A stretch of DNA of 6,667 bases from NCBI GenBank assembly GCA_903831545.1, contig CAIKYI010000098.1, forward strand, positions 1 to 6,667, read 5' to 3'. Under the pieces are notes generated by a model. The model saw only the letters and a list, made by a program, of their open reading frames with translations. It did not search any database and had not been told where the DNA came from. A program made the position numbers and the translations under genes. Below are positions 1 through 6,198 of this stretch, one piece after another. The DNA is from an uncultured Methylobacter sp. GTDB lineage: Bacteria; Pseudomonadota; Gammaproteobacteria; Methylococcales; Methylomonadaceae. The number at the start of each line of letters is the position of its first letter. The first letter of the stretch is position 1.

Positions 1-34
1 AAAAAGAGCTGAAAAGTAGACTTGGTTTTTTAAT

Positions 35-73
35 AATCCGTGTAAATCCGTCAGATCCGTGTCATCTGTGTTC
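35..73. repeat. Four imperfect ATCCGTGT-type direct repeats
   Basis: Four related octamers start at 36, 46, 55 and 64: ATCCGTGT, ATCCGTCA, ATCCGTGT and ATCTGTGT, spaced 10, 9 and 9 bases. On the other strand this reads as the ACACAGATGACACGGAT type of motif, which I recall as a common dispersed intergenic repeat in many bacteria; that resemblance is from memory. The repeat lies downstream of corA in non-coding DNA. No flanking terminal repeats or target duplications are evident. The rest of 1-189 shows no gene; the only other structure is a small inverted repeat at 136-156 with no U tract. Confidence 0.5.
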
Positions 74-189
74 TTTCAAGTTTAATACTTTTATTCATAA
101 TTACTTGATCTGTAAATAATGGGATATTTATTGCGAGTTGCCCAACTACCTGGCAAATAGCCACTGATTCTGTATTCCCGATCAACCGC

Positions 190-1143
190 CTAAAGCCAGC
201 CTTTACGTTTAAAGAACCAATAGGGCGAAATACCAGCCAGTAACATTAAGCCCAGCGCCCCCGGATAACCCAGCCGCAAGTTAAGTTCCGGCATGTACTG
301 AAAATTCATCCCGTAAATGCTGGCCACCAACGTTGGCGGAAGAAAGACCACCGCTGCAATGGAAAAAATTTTAATAATCTTGTTTTGCGCAATATTGATA
401 AAACCCTGGGTCGAATCCATCAAAAAGTTGATTTTATCGAACAAGAAAGTGGTGTGTGACATCAAGGTCTCAACGTCGCGCATGATTTCCCTGGATGTTT
501 CCTGTAAGTCCGGGTGATTACGCAAATGCCTTTGCAAAAAGGAAATGGAGCGCTGCGTATCCATCAGACATAAGCGGATTTTACCGTTACTGTCTTCCAG
601 TTTGGCCAGTTGATCGATGGCATTTTCAAGATCGGAGTCTATTTCTTCCAGCACCAGATAACTGACATCTTCCAGTTTTCGATGAATATCTTCCAGTGCA
701 TCTGCAAGATTTTCTACTTTTTGCTCGAAGATGATAATCAATAATTCCTGTGGTGAATGCGCCTCTACCTGTCCACGTCTGGCCCGCATGCGTAACAGCC
801 GAAAATCGGCCAGCGCACCTTCGCGTAAAGTAATTAAACGATCGTTTTGCAAAATAAACGCGACAGTCGCCGTGTCGTGTCTGCCCTCGCTTTGGGCAAG
901 AAATAAAGAGCGGACATGGACTCCGGTATTATCGGTAAAGTAACGCGCCGAAGACTCAATTTCATCTACATCATCTGATTCGGGAAGTGCCGCGCGTAAA
1001 AATGCCTGTAGCTGGGTGCGCTCGCTGTCACTGGCATCGTGGGCATCAATCCAGGAGGCCTTTGCAACTGCCTGCTTAAGCTGGTCTTTGGATGGCGTTT
1101 GTTCTTTTAGTCGGCCCTTGTCGATATTAAAGAGTCTTAGCAT
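190..1143 (-). CDS. corA: CorA magnesium/divalent cation channel
   Basis: Inner-membrane CorA, the main constitutive Mg2+ (also Co2+, Ni2+) uptake channel, which acts as a homopentamer. The 317-residue length matches E. coli CorA (316). A large cytoplasmic domain (about 1-255) contains family stretches such as STVAF-like TATVAFIL, LRMRAR and KIRLCLMDTQR, followed by the long stalk helix. Transmembrane helix 1 (about 258-277) ends in the signature YGMNF, with Gly278-Met279-Asn280 forming the selectivity filter. The MPEL loop follows, then helix 2 (about 293-312) and a basic KRKGWL tail. ATG start with only a weak GGA upstream. It lies 19 bases after sixA on the same strand, so it is probably co-transcribed from the sixA promoter. 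MPEL plus close similarity to E. coli CorA favours CorA over the related ZntB. No intrinsic terminator is visible downstream. Confidence 0.95.
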   Translation of the reverse strand: MLRLFNIDKGRLKEQTPSKDQLKQAVAKASWIDAHDASDSERTQLQAFLRAALPESDDVDEIESSARYFTDNTGVHVRSLFLAQSEGRHDTATVAFILQNDRLITLREGALADFRLLRMRARRGQVEAHSPQELLIIIFEQKVENLADALEDIHRKLEDVSYLVLEEIDSDLENAIDQLAKLEDSNGKIRLCLMDTQRSISFLQRHLRNHPDLQETSREIMRDVETLMSHTTFLFDKINFLMDSTQGFINIAQNKIIKIFSIAAVVFLPPTLVASIYGMNFQYMPELNLRLGYPGALGLMLLAGISPYWFFKRKGWL

Positions 1144-1162
1144 TGTGAGGTATTTCCGTTCT

Positions 1163-1678
1163 TTATGATGACCCAGACAGGCTATTCGGGCGGTGCAGAG
1201 TGATTAATTTAGCGCATCCTTGGGTGAGTTCCGTCCAGCTTCCTTCAAAAGAAAGATGGGCCAACGCTGCGGTAGGCAAACATTTTCCATTCAGCGTTAA
1301 TGGAACCGGATCTGGAACCAATTTTAACAACAGGTTTTCCAGACCTGGATTATGGCCAACCAGCAAGACCCTATGACCATGCCCCAATGATTTTAACAAC
1401 TCAAGCAAAGTCAGTGCTTCAGCTTCATAAATACGCGGTTCGTAGATAACAGCTGATTCGTCAAGGTCTAACTGCCTGCAAACTCGCAGCGCAGTCGAAA
1501 CGGTTCGCGCTGCGGGCGAACAAAGAATAGTGTCCGGCTTCAAATGCTGCTCATGCAGCCAGCGTCCCACTTCCTTGGCTGCGCGCCGTCCGCGCTTTTT
1601 TAAGGGACGTGAAAAATCCTCCATCTCAACTGACCAATCCGACTTGGCATGACGCAATAATAACAGTTCGTGAGTCAT
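1163..1678 (-). CDS. sixA: Phosphohistidine phosphatase SixA
   Basis: Cytoplasmic phosphatase of the histidine phosphatase (phosphoglycerate mutase-like) superfamily. E. coli SixA removes phosphate from phosphohistidine proteins: originally the ArcB HPt domain, later the nitrogen PTS protein NPr. With the ATG at 1678 the protein has 171 residues (E. coli SixA has 161). Visible catalytic residues are Arg9-His10 in LLLLRHAKSDW (His10 being the nucleophile), Arg58 in CSPAARTV and His109 in LVGHNPGLE. The RPLKKRG stretch (24-30) is also typical. A longer reading frame reaches a TTG at 1726, but the ATG at 1678 has an AAGGGA site seven bases upstream, puts the RHA motif at the family's usual position, and leaves room for a promoter whose start would fall near 1725. 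It is first in an apparent operon with corA. Its substrate here is unknown: no histidine kinase or PTS gene is adjacent. Confidence 0.9.
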   Translation of the reverse strand: MTHELLLLRHAKSDWSVEMEDFSRPLKKRGRRAAKEVGRWLHEQHLKPDTILCSPAARTVSTALRVCRQLDLDESAVIYEPRIYEAEALTLLELLKSLGHGHRVLLVGHNPGLENLLLKLVPDPVPLTLNGKCLPTAALAHLSFEGSWTELTQGCAKLITLHRPNSLSGSS

Positions 1679-1685
1679 AAAATTT

Positions 1686-1691
1686 TCCCTT
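1686..1691 (-). promoter_or_regulatory. Ribosome binding site of sixA
   Basis: On the minus strand this reads AAGGGA, seven bases before the ATG at 1678. It is the main reason to prefer that ATG over the TTG 48 bases upstream. Confidence 0.6.
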
Positions 1692-1731
1692 GAGTCTAAG
1701 GTTATCGTTGAGACATTTTTGCGCAAGTAAC

Positions 1732-1740
1732 ACTATACCA
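1732..1740 (-). promoter_or_regulatory. Extended -10 promoter of sixA-corA
   Basis: The minus strand reads TGGTATAGT, an extended -10 (TGn followed by TATAGT, five of six matches to TATAAT). No good -35 lies 17-18 bases upstream, as is common for extended -10 promoters. The predicted start near 1725 gives a leader of roughly 47 bases to the ATG at 1678 and would exclude the upstream TTG as a start codon. Confidence 0.45.
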
Positions 1741-1854
1741 GTTATTTTTTATCAGGTTCTATTAAATCATAAACCAATAAAGCTCTTATTTTACGTGGCA
1801 TACAGGTCATTTAGCAATAAATTGACCCGCTCTATCAGTAGTACTACTTATTGT

Positions 1855-1882
1855 TTGATCGGTTTTATTTCTTTATTCTAAT
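1855..1882 (+). promoter_or_regulatory. Candidate sigma-70 promoter of the small coiled-coil gene
   Basis: TTGATC (1855-1860, four of six matches to TTGACA) and TCTAAT (1877-1882, five of six to TATAAT) are separated by 16 bases. Transcription would begin near 1889, about 49 bases before the ATG at 1938. The surrounding spacer is AT-rich and holds no other convincing feature. Confidence 0.35.
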
Positions 1883-1927
1883 CGTGGTTACGCAATATCC
1901 GCTATTTTTCAATTAAACAACATAAAT

Positions 1928-1932
1928 GAGGT
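1928..1932 (+). promoter_or_regulatory. Ribosome binding site deciding the start at 1938
   Basis: GAGGT ends five bases before the ATG at 1938. The other in-frame ATG, at 1926, overlaps this site and has no purine-rich site of its own, so the downstream ATG is preferred. Confidence 0.55.
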
Positions 1933-1937
1933 TAGAC

Positions 1938-2204
1938 ATGTCTTTAAAAGAAGATTTTGATAATTTGATAGCCAAGTTGCAGCAAGAGCGTGATGAGATC
2001 GGCTTGAAATTACATCTGGCGACAATGGAAGCCAAAGAGGAATTTGATGATGCCGAAAATCAATGGCGGCATTTAAAAATCAAGGCGGCTGAAATAGCTG
2101 ATGAGTCCGTGGACACTACCGAAGAGCTTATAGCCAACGCTAAAATAATCGCTGAAGAACTAAAAAATACCTACCAGCGTATCAGCAAGCGTTTGGCCGA
2201 ATAA
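1938..2204 (+). CDS. Small charged coiled-coil protein of unknown function
   Basis: I do not recognise a named family. The 88-residue product is almost entirely Glu, Asp, Lys, Ala, Leu and Ile with no proline or cysteine, which suggests one or two long amphipathic helices (about 4-45 and 50-86) forming a coiled coil. There is no signal peptide or membrane segment, so it is probably cytoplasmic. One Trp sits near residue 43, in NQWRHLK. A strong ribosome binding site, a candidate promoter and an uninterrupted reading frame support a real gene. It stands alone on the plus strand, divergent from sixA and convergent with gspB, with 4 bases between the stop codons, so there is no room for a terminator between them. 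Similar short helical proteins are common as uncharacterised stand-alone genes. No function can be assigned. Confidence 0.75.
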   Translation: MSLKEDFDNLIAKLQQERDEIGLKLHLATMEAKEEFDDAENQWRHLKIKAAEIADESVDTTEELIANAKIIAEELKNTYQRISKRLAE

Positions 2205-2208
2205 GGAT

Positions 2209-2973
2209 TTAAGGCCGCGCCATCTGAAATTCCTGGCCTTGATAAACGACCAGCAAACTGCCCGGTAGAATTTCTTTTAGCAACAGAGTGTCTTTTATTT
2301 GTTGCCCGGGTTTGTATTTGACCATATCAATCATGACAAAGCGCTCTTCGGGATGTTGTGAATAGACAAAGACATTGATGTTGAATTTTGGCAGCGCTTG
2401 ACGAAACTCAACTGGCAGCTCGGTTAAAAAAGGGATAGCCTTTTTAACGGGTACCATTTCCGGTGCAACAGGCTCAACTTGTTCAATGACCTCTATATTT
2501 GGAACAACTGGTACAGGTAACTCCGGTTTCTTTGCAATAACAGGTGGCTTACTGACATCAATTACCGGCGTTTTTGTGATGACAGGTTTAACCGGCAAGG
2601 GCGCAACTACCGGTTTTTGCGTATCAATCAATTCGGCAATAGAGGTTGTTTTAGTTTCGGTTTTTTGGGTCAGTCTTTCTGGCTGGGAAGGTTTGGTAAC
2701 GGCTTTAACCTGAACTTTTTTTTCAGGTACTGCAATTGCCGGAGCGATACTTGTAGCAGTTAATTCAGGCGTGGCTACTGAATTGTTTTTGATAAACCAG
2801 ACGATACCCGCAACAACAAAAACATTACCGATTAAAAGTAGTCCAAAAAAAATCGCTGTTTTGTTACGCTTTTGTTGCGGCTGAATCAGAAGGATTTTGT
2901 CCGTTACAGTTTCAGACTCAAGATTTCGTCTTTCCTGCTCCGATTTACGCAATGCATTTAAAATAAAAGACAT
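2209..2973 (-). CDS. gspB: General secretion pathway protein B (GspB/ExeB)
   Basis: Inner-membrane partner of the GspA ATPase. Known GspA-GspB complexes bind peptidoglycan and help the outer-membrane secretin GspD of type II secretion to insert and multimerise. The 254-residue protein opens with the family hallmark MSFILNALRKSEQERR, a short cytoplasmic segment. A single transmembrane helix follows (about 39-61), then a long Pro/Val/Lys-rich periplasmic linker (about 68-180, with many PV and KP steps). The C-terminal domain (about 185-254), containing FNINVFVYS, FVMIDMVKYKPGQQI and LLVVYQGQEF, fits the GspB C-terminal (T2SSB) fold. Its ATG lies 2 bases after the gspA stop codon, so translation is probably coupled. 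No GspC-M genes are visible. The 3' end faces the small coiled-coil gene head-on. Confidence 0.9.
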   Translation of the reverse strand: MSFILNALRKSEQERRNLESETVTDKILLIQPQQKRNKTAIFFGLLLIGNVFVVAGIVWFIKNNSVATPELTATSIAPAIAVPEKKVQVKAVTKPSQPERLTQKTETKTTSIAELIDTQKPVVAPLPVKPVITKTPVIDVSKPPVIAKKPELPVPVVPNIEVIEQVEPVAPEMVPVKKAIPFLTELPVEFRQALPKFNINVFVYSQHPEERFVMIDMVKYKPGQQIKDTLLLKEILPGSLLVVYQGQEFQMARP

Positions 2974-2975
2974 GA

Positions 2976-4607
2976 TTAATCGGTAAGTTTTAAGTGGGGG
3001 AAATCAACTTTACGCTCTAAATTTTTAAGCTGAAGCAGGGTCTTGTCACCGATCTTGCCGTCTTCCGGTAATTGGTGTTGATGTTGAAACTTGATAACGC
3101 GGGCCACTAAATGATCGTCATAAAAACGTGGCAGCTCTACGACTTCATTTTTTCCATCAACACTGTTTAACAGATGCCGTAACGTTAATATCTCATCTGA
3201 AGTCTGATGAGGATAGATTAATTTGCCCTTAACAATTGGCGCTGGCTCCAGTATTAAATAATAGCCATTCCACTCTTGTAATACATCCACCAGAGGAAAA
3301 TAATCCTCTTTAAAGTGGACGAGCGCCTGACTTCTTTCCAAACCGGTCAGCAAGGCCAGCGGCATTTGTTTACTGGTTGACGAAAACTCCATAATTGCAG
3401 GGCGGTTCATTGCCAGCAGCTCTTTCCAGCTGGCTTTACCAAACACACAGCGCAATCCGGTTGTTTCCACATAATTACAATCGACCTGATTACTTGCCGG
3501 AACGGGCTTATTCCATATTTTCAAGGCGCTGATCAAGGCCGCATTTAATGAATAATCGGGATTATTGATCCAGTCATGGAATGACTTGGTTTTGACAACT
3601 GGAACGGGGATGATTTTTTCAACCGGAAGCGATTTTTTGGGCTCCACCGGTTTGATAATTTCAGGCTTGGGCAACGCCTCCAAGCTTGGGTTTTGCTTGC
3701 TTAACCTGGGAAGATAATCCTGGTAATAGCTACCGGCTAAGATACAGGCTAATAAAAGCATGCCCAATAATGCTCGAAGATTCGAACGTTTTTGGCCTGC
3801 ATAATCCAGCGTTTCAATAGCAGCATTGCCAATGATTGCCGGAGTGATAATTAAATTATTTGCTGAATAAGCGCCAAGCAATGCGCGGTCACAAAGAATA
3901 TTGACGACTCTGGGTATACCGGAGGAAAGTTTGTAAATTTTGCGGATTGCGCTTTGTTTAAATAGCTCAGGATTGCCATTGCAAACTATAAGACGATGGC
4001 GAATATAGGCCCGTGTTTCATCCAGTGATAACGGCAACAGGTGATAGCGTGCGGTAATTCGCTGATTTAACTGACGCAAATCCTGTCGCTTAAGTAACGT
4101 TTTTAATTCAGGCTGGCCAACCAGAATAATTTGCAACAACTTTGCTTTGCTGGTTTCCAGATTAGTCAGCAAACGAATTTGCTCCAGAACTTCAAAGCTT
4201 AAATTCTGCGCCTCATCGATGAGTAACACCGTTCGCTTGCCATTGGCATGGGCGGTAAGCAGATGTTGGTTTAAAAGGTCGATCAGATTTTTTAATGATT
4301 GCTGATTTTTGTCATAAATAATCCCCAGTTCATCGCAGATAGTCGCCAACAACTCGACAGCATTGAGTTTTGAATTTAAGATTAAGGCAATTTCTATATT
4401 TTCAGGTATTTGTTGTAACAGGTAGCGACAAAGCGTTGTTTTCCCGGTGCCCACTTCGCCTGTCAACGCAACGAAACCGCCAGCGAAATTAATGCCGTAA
4501 AGTAGATGCGCCAAACCCTCCTGATGACGGGGACTCATATAAATAAAGTGTGGATCAGTCGCGATGGAAAAGGGCGACTCACTAAAATGAAAGTATTGGT
4601 TATACAA
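2976..4607 (-). CDS. gspA: General secretion pathway ATPase GspA/ExeA
   Basis: Membrane-anchored ATPase that works with GspB in assembling the type II secretin. Domains in the 543 residues: an AAA+ domain (about 1-265) with Walker A GEVGTGKTT (50-58; Lys56), Walker B VLLIDEAQ (127-134; Asp131-Glu132), LVGQPEL (162-168) and GIPRVVN (230-236); one transmembrane helix (about 279-295); a Pro/Lys-rich linker (310-342); a C39-peptidase-like domain (about 345-455), where NAALISALKIW lacks the catalytic Cys and so is presumably inactive; and a peptidoglycan-binding domain (about 468-530, with VIKFQHQHQLPEDGKIGDKT). The start is TTG at 4607: it encodes the first residue of the MY..YF-F opening usual for ExeA proteins, and an in-frame TAA lies about a dozen codons upstream with no ATG or GTG between. 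The ribosome site is weak. It is the first gene of the gspAB pair. Confidence 0.92.
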   Translation of the reverse strand: MYNQYFHFSESPFSIATDPHFIYMSPRHQEGLAHLLYGINFAGGFVALTGEVGTGKTTLCRYLLQQIPENIEIALILNSKLNAVELLATICDELGIIYDKNQQSLKNLIDLLNQHLLTAHANGKRTVLLIDEAQNLSFEVLEQIRLLTNLETSKAKLLQIILVGQPELKTLLKRQDLRQLNQRITARYHLLPLSLDETRAYIRHRLIVCNGNPELFKQSAIRKIYKLSSGIPRVVNILCDRALLGAYSANNLIITPAIIGNAAIETLDYAGQKRSNLRALLGMLLLACILAGSYYQDYLPRLSKQNPSLEALPKPEIIKPVEPKKSLPVEKIIPVPVVKTKSFHDWINNPDYSLNAALISALKIWNKPVPASNQVDCNYVETTGLRCVFGKASWKELLAMNRPAIMEFSSTSKQMPLALLTGLERSQALVHFKEDYFPLVDVLQEWNGYYLILEPAPIVKGKLIYPHQTSDEILTLRHLLNSVDGKNEVVELPRFYDDHLVARVIKFQHQHQLPEDGKIGDKTLLQLKNLERKVDFPHLKLTD

Positions 4608-4639
4608 AATTCTGAATTTATAAAATAACGTAAAGAATA

Positions 4640-4668
4640 ATTATAATTGATTGTAACCCACATCGGAA
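4640..4668 (-). promoter_or_regulatory. Candidate sigma-70 promoter of gspAB
   Basis: The minus strand carries a perfect TATAAT (4640-4645) and, 17 bases upstream, a poor -35, TTCCGA (4663-4668, three of six matches). Transcription would begin near 4633, giving a leader of about 26 bases to the TTG start at 4607. The region is AT-rich, so a chance match is possible. Confidence 0.4.
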
Positions 4669-4730
4669 AAACAGGACGGTTAAATGTTGACAATAACTTG
4701 CTGAACTCTGCCCTAAGCAGACTGTCATGA

Positions 4731-4750
4731 TGGATATAAATTGATATAAA
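4731..4750 (+). repeat. Tandem 10-base repeat upstream of the diguanylate cyclase
   Basis: TGGATATAAA (4731-4740) is followed directly by TTGATATAAA (4741-4750), nine of ten bases identical and one helical turn apart. It lies about 100 bases before the cyclase start and could be a binding site or part of the promoter; TTGATA is itself a near-consensus -35, but no -10 sits at the right distance. The rest of the 4608-4845 spacer holds only the gspA promoter candidate and AT-rich sequence. Confidence 0.3.
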
Positions 4751-4845
4751 ATCTGGCGGTATAACTATCGGGGTATATACTTTATTAAAAATTAAATAAC
4801 ATCCATGAATTACCACCTTATCTGCATAACTCATTAAATTTATAG

Positions 4846-6015
4846 ATGACTAAATCAAAAAATCTTATTGCCTGGATTTTAGTATTCATTTTTCTTGATC
4901 TTTCCATTCTGGCCATCAATTTCTGGATAGCTCATCAAATAGATCATGACTCGCTAGCGATCAATTTATCGGGGCGTGAACGCATGCTTTCACAGCGAAT
5001 CACTAAAACGCTACTGGCGCTTGAACTAAGAAAACCCGGTCAGGATCAAGAGGCTTATATTCAGGAGTTTCGCAATTCCGTTATCATGTTTGATCAAACC
5101 TTGGTCGCCTTTGAACAAGGCGGAATTGCTGTTGGCGGCGATGGCAGCCAGGTGATCCTTAAACAGGTAACATCTGAACCTGCAGCCTTATTTATAAACC
5201 GTGCCCAACAAATCTGGAAGCCGACGCACGAACGCCTGTTACCTTTCATCAGATCCAAAATGATGATACCGGACGAAATATTAAAGCAGGTACAGGAAGA
5301 AATGCTCCAGCACAATCTGCAATTGCTTGATTTGATGAATAGCCTTACCTCCGCGTTAGAACGAGACTCGCGTAACCAGGCCAATACTTTACGTGTAGTA
5401 CAAACCACGGTTTTTATTCTTGCAATGCTTAACTTTGTGTTTATTGTGCGCAAATTACATTTAATGAATGAAAAAACAACACAAGCAAAAGAGTTGTATA
5501 GCGAACTGGCCTTACGCGACCCGCTAACGGGCTTGTTTAATCGACGTTATTTTGAAAATGCGCTAGACCGCGAGATAAACGCATCGCATCGAAGGCCTGA
5601 CAGGAGCGCGTTTGCGGTACTGATGCTCGATCTTGATCAATTTAAACCTATTAATGACAAATTCGGACATGAAGCCGGAGACGATGTTTTAAAAGTGATT
5701 GCAAAGCGGCTAACTCAACATGCAAGGACAAATGATATTGTTGCGCGCTTGGGAGGGGACGAATTCATGTTAATTTGCTCTGATCTTTGCGATGAACAGG
5801 GCGCTAAAAACTTTTGCGAACGCTTGCTTCATTCCATCAATGATCCTATCGTATTAAATGTTGGCAAGGTACAGGTTGGCGTCAGTATTGGAATTGTCTT
5901 TTACCAAAATAAAAATAAATCAGAAGGCGACCTCATGCGCATGGCGGATAACGCCATGTACGCGGCAAAAAAAGGCGGGCGAAATAACTACGTCATTTTC
6001 AGGGACGCCCCATAA
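4846..6015 (+). CDS. Membrane diguanylate cyclase with PilJ_N-type periplasmic sensor and GGDEF domain
   Basis: Predicted to make cyclic di-GMP from two GTP in response to a periplasmic cue. In 389 residues: transmembrane helix 1 (about 8-28), a helical periplasmic domain (29-184), helix 2 (about 185-203) and a GGDEF domain (about 218-386). The periplasmic domain starts with INLSGRERMLSQRITK (39-54), the hallmark of the type IV pili methyl-accepting transducer N-terminal family (PilJ_N) and similar to the nitrate-binding P-box of NarX. The cyclase domain has DPLTGLFNRRYF (225-236), metal and substrate residues in LDLDQFKPIND (261-271), an intact GGDEF (303-307) and ADNAMYAAKKGGRN (367-380), so it should be active. 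RTND (294-297), five residues before GGDEF, is a standard RxxD inhibitory site for product feedback. An in-frame TAG directly precedes the ATG and the next Met lies inside the conserved motif, which fixes the start despite no clear ribosome site. There is no EAL domain. It stands alone, divergent from gspA; the ligand is unknown. Confidence 0.92.
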   Translation: MTKSKNLIAWILVFIFLDLSILAINFWIAHQIDHDSLAINLSGRERMLSQRITKTLLALELRKPGQDQEAYIQEFRNSVIMFDQTLVAFEQGGIAVGGDGSQVILKQVTSEPAALFINRAQQIWKPTHERLLPFIRSKMMIPDEILKQVQEEMLQHNLQLLDLMNSLTSALERDSRNQANTLRVVQTTVFILAMLNFVFIVRKLHLMNEKTTQAKELYSELALRDPLTGLFNRRYFENALDREINASHRRPDRSAFAVLMLDLDQFKPINDKFGHEAGDDVLKVIAKRLTQHARTNDIVARLGGDEFMLICSDLCDEQGAKNFCERLLHSINDPIVLNVGKVQVGVSIGIVFYQNKNKSEGDLMRMADNAMYAAKKGGRNNYVIFRDAP

Positions 6016-6062
6016 CCCGAATTATTGGTTTTGTCTTTTATCTATACAATTCATTTTTATAG

Positions 6063-6090
6063 GATGTGCTGAACGACAGTGAAGCGCATC
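6063..6090. repeat. REP-like inverted repeat
   Basis: GATGTGCT (6063-6070) pairs with AGCGCATC (6083-6090) over eight positions, one of them G-U, around a 12-base loop. With the ATAG just before it, it matches the general pattern of (G)TAGGATG...CATC dispersed hairpins that I recall from many proteobacteria and cyanobacteria; the family link is from memory. It lies in the convergent spacer after the cyclase gene, about 50 bases past its stop. It lacks a U tract on either side, so a terminator role is unlikely. Confidence 0.5.
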
Positions 6091-6097
6091 ATTTGCA

Positions 6098-6116
6098 AGA
6101 GTGGGTACGACGCTCT
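6098..6116. repeat. Short hairpin AGAGTG/CGCTCT
   Basis: AGAGTG (6098-6103) pairs with CGCTCT (6111-6116), six pairs including one G-U, around a 7-base loop. Weak on its own, but it sits exactly between the REP-like hairpin and the three-hairpin array, suggesting it belongs to the same element. Confidence 0.3.
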
Positions 6117-6124
6117 ATGTAATA

Positions 6125-6174
6125 TCCAAAGTCAGCTTTGGACTCCACTCGGGAGTTCAAAGCCAGCTTTGAAC
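6125..6174. repeat. Three tandem hairpins with near-identical outer arms
   Basis: Hairpin A: TCCAAAG (6125-6131), loop TCAG, CTTTGGA (6136-6142). Hairpin B: ACTCC (6142-6146), loop ACTCG, GGAGT (6152-6156). Hairpin C: GTTCAAAG (6155-6162), loop CCAG, CTTTGAAC (6167-6174). A and C share CAAAG-YCAG-CTTTG, and where A has a C-G pair in the TCCAAAG arm, C has T-A in TTCAAAG, a compensatory change that keeps the stem. B can also extend outward (GGACTCC with GGAGTTC, one G-U) in competition with A and C. The array is non-coding and lies between two convergent genes. It is probably a dispersed repeat; bidirectional transcription termination is possible, but no U tract is adjacent. Confidence 0.7.
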
Positions 6175-6198
6175 ATTTCAGCCACAATCTATATAAGC

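Noticed and set aside
136..156. Inverted repeats AGTTG/CAACT and TTGCC/GGCAA after corA as a terminator
   Set aside because: The stems are only 4-5 base pairs, mutually exclusive, and not followed by a U tract on the corA transcript.
1724..1726. TTG as the sixA start (187 residues)
   Set aside because: It lies at the predicted transcription start, has no ribosome site, and adds 16 residues absent from the family, whereas the ATG at 1678 has AAGGGA at good spacing.
1690..1881. 63-codon plus-strand open frame in the sixA upstream spacer
   Set aside because: It covers the sixA start region and the divergent promoter spacer, and lacks a ribosome site and coding character.
2486..2713. 75-codon open frame antisense to gspB
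   Set aside because: It is the complement of the Pro/Val/Lys-rich linker, whose biased codons keep the other strand open (giving Gly/Thr-rich nonsense).
4687..4692. Perfect TTGACA as a -35 for the cyclase gene
   Set aside because: No acceptable -10 at 15-19 bases downstream.
4535..4834. 99-codon open frame on the minus strand upstream of gspA
   Set aside because: It overlaps the gspA start by 73 bases in another frame, covers the promoter region, has an implausible composition (many Ile, Tyr, His and Phe without pattern) and no recognisable domain.
5094..5453. 119-codon open frame antisense to the diguanylate cyclase
   Set aside because: It mirrors the well-supported PilJ_N sensor coding region and has no recognisable protein features.
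6125..6174. Possible CRISPR-like pair of repeats
   Set aside because: Only two units, each a self-complementary hairpin, and the 'spacer' is itself palindromic; no array and no cas gene.
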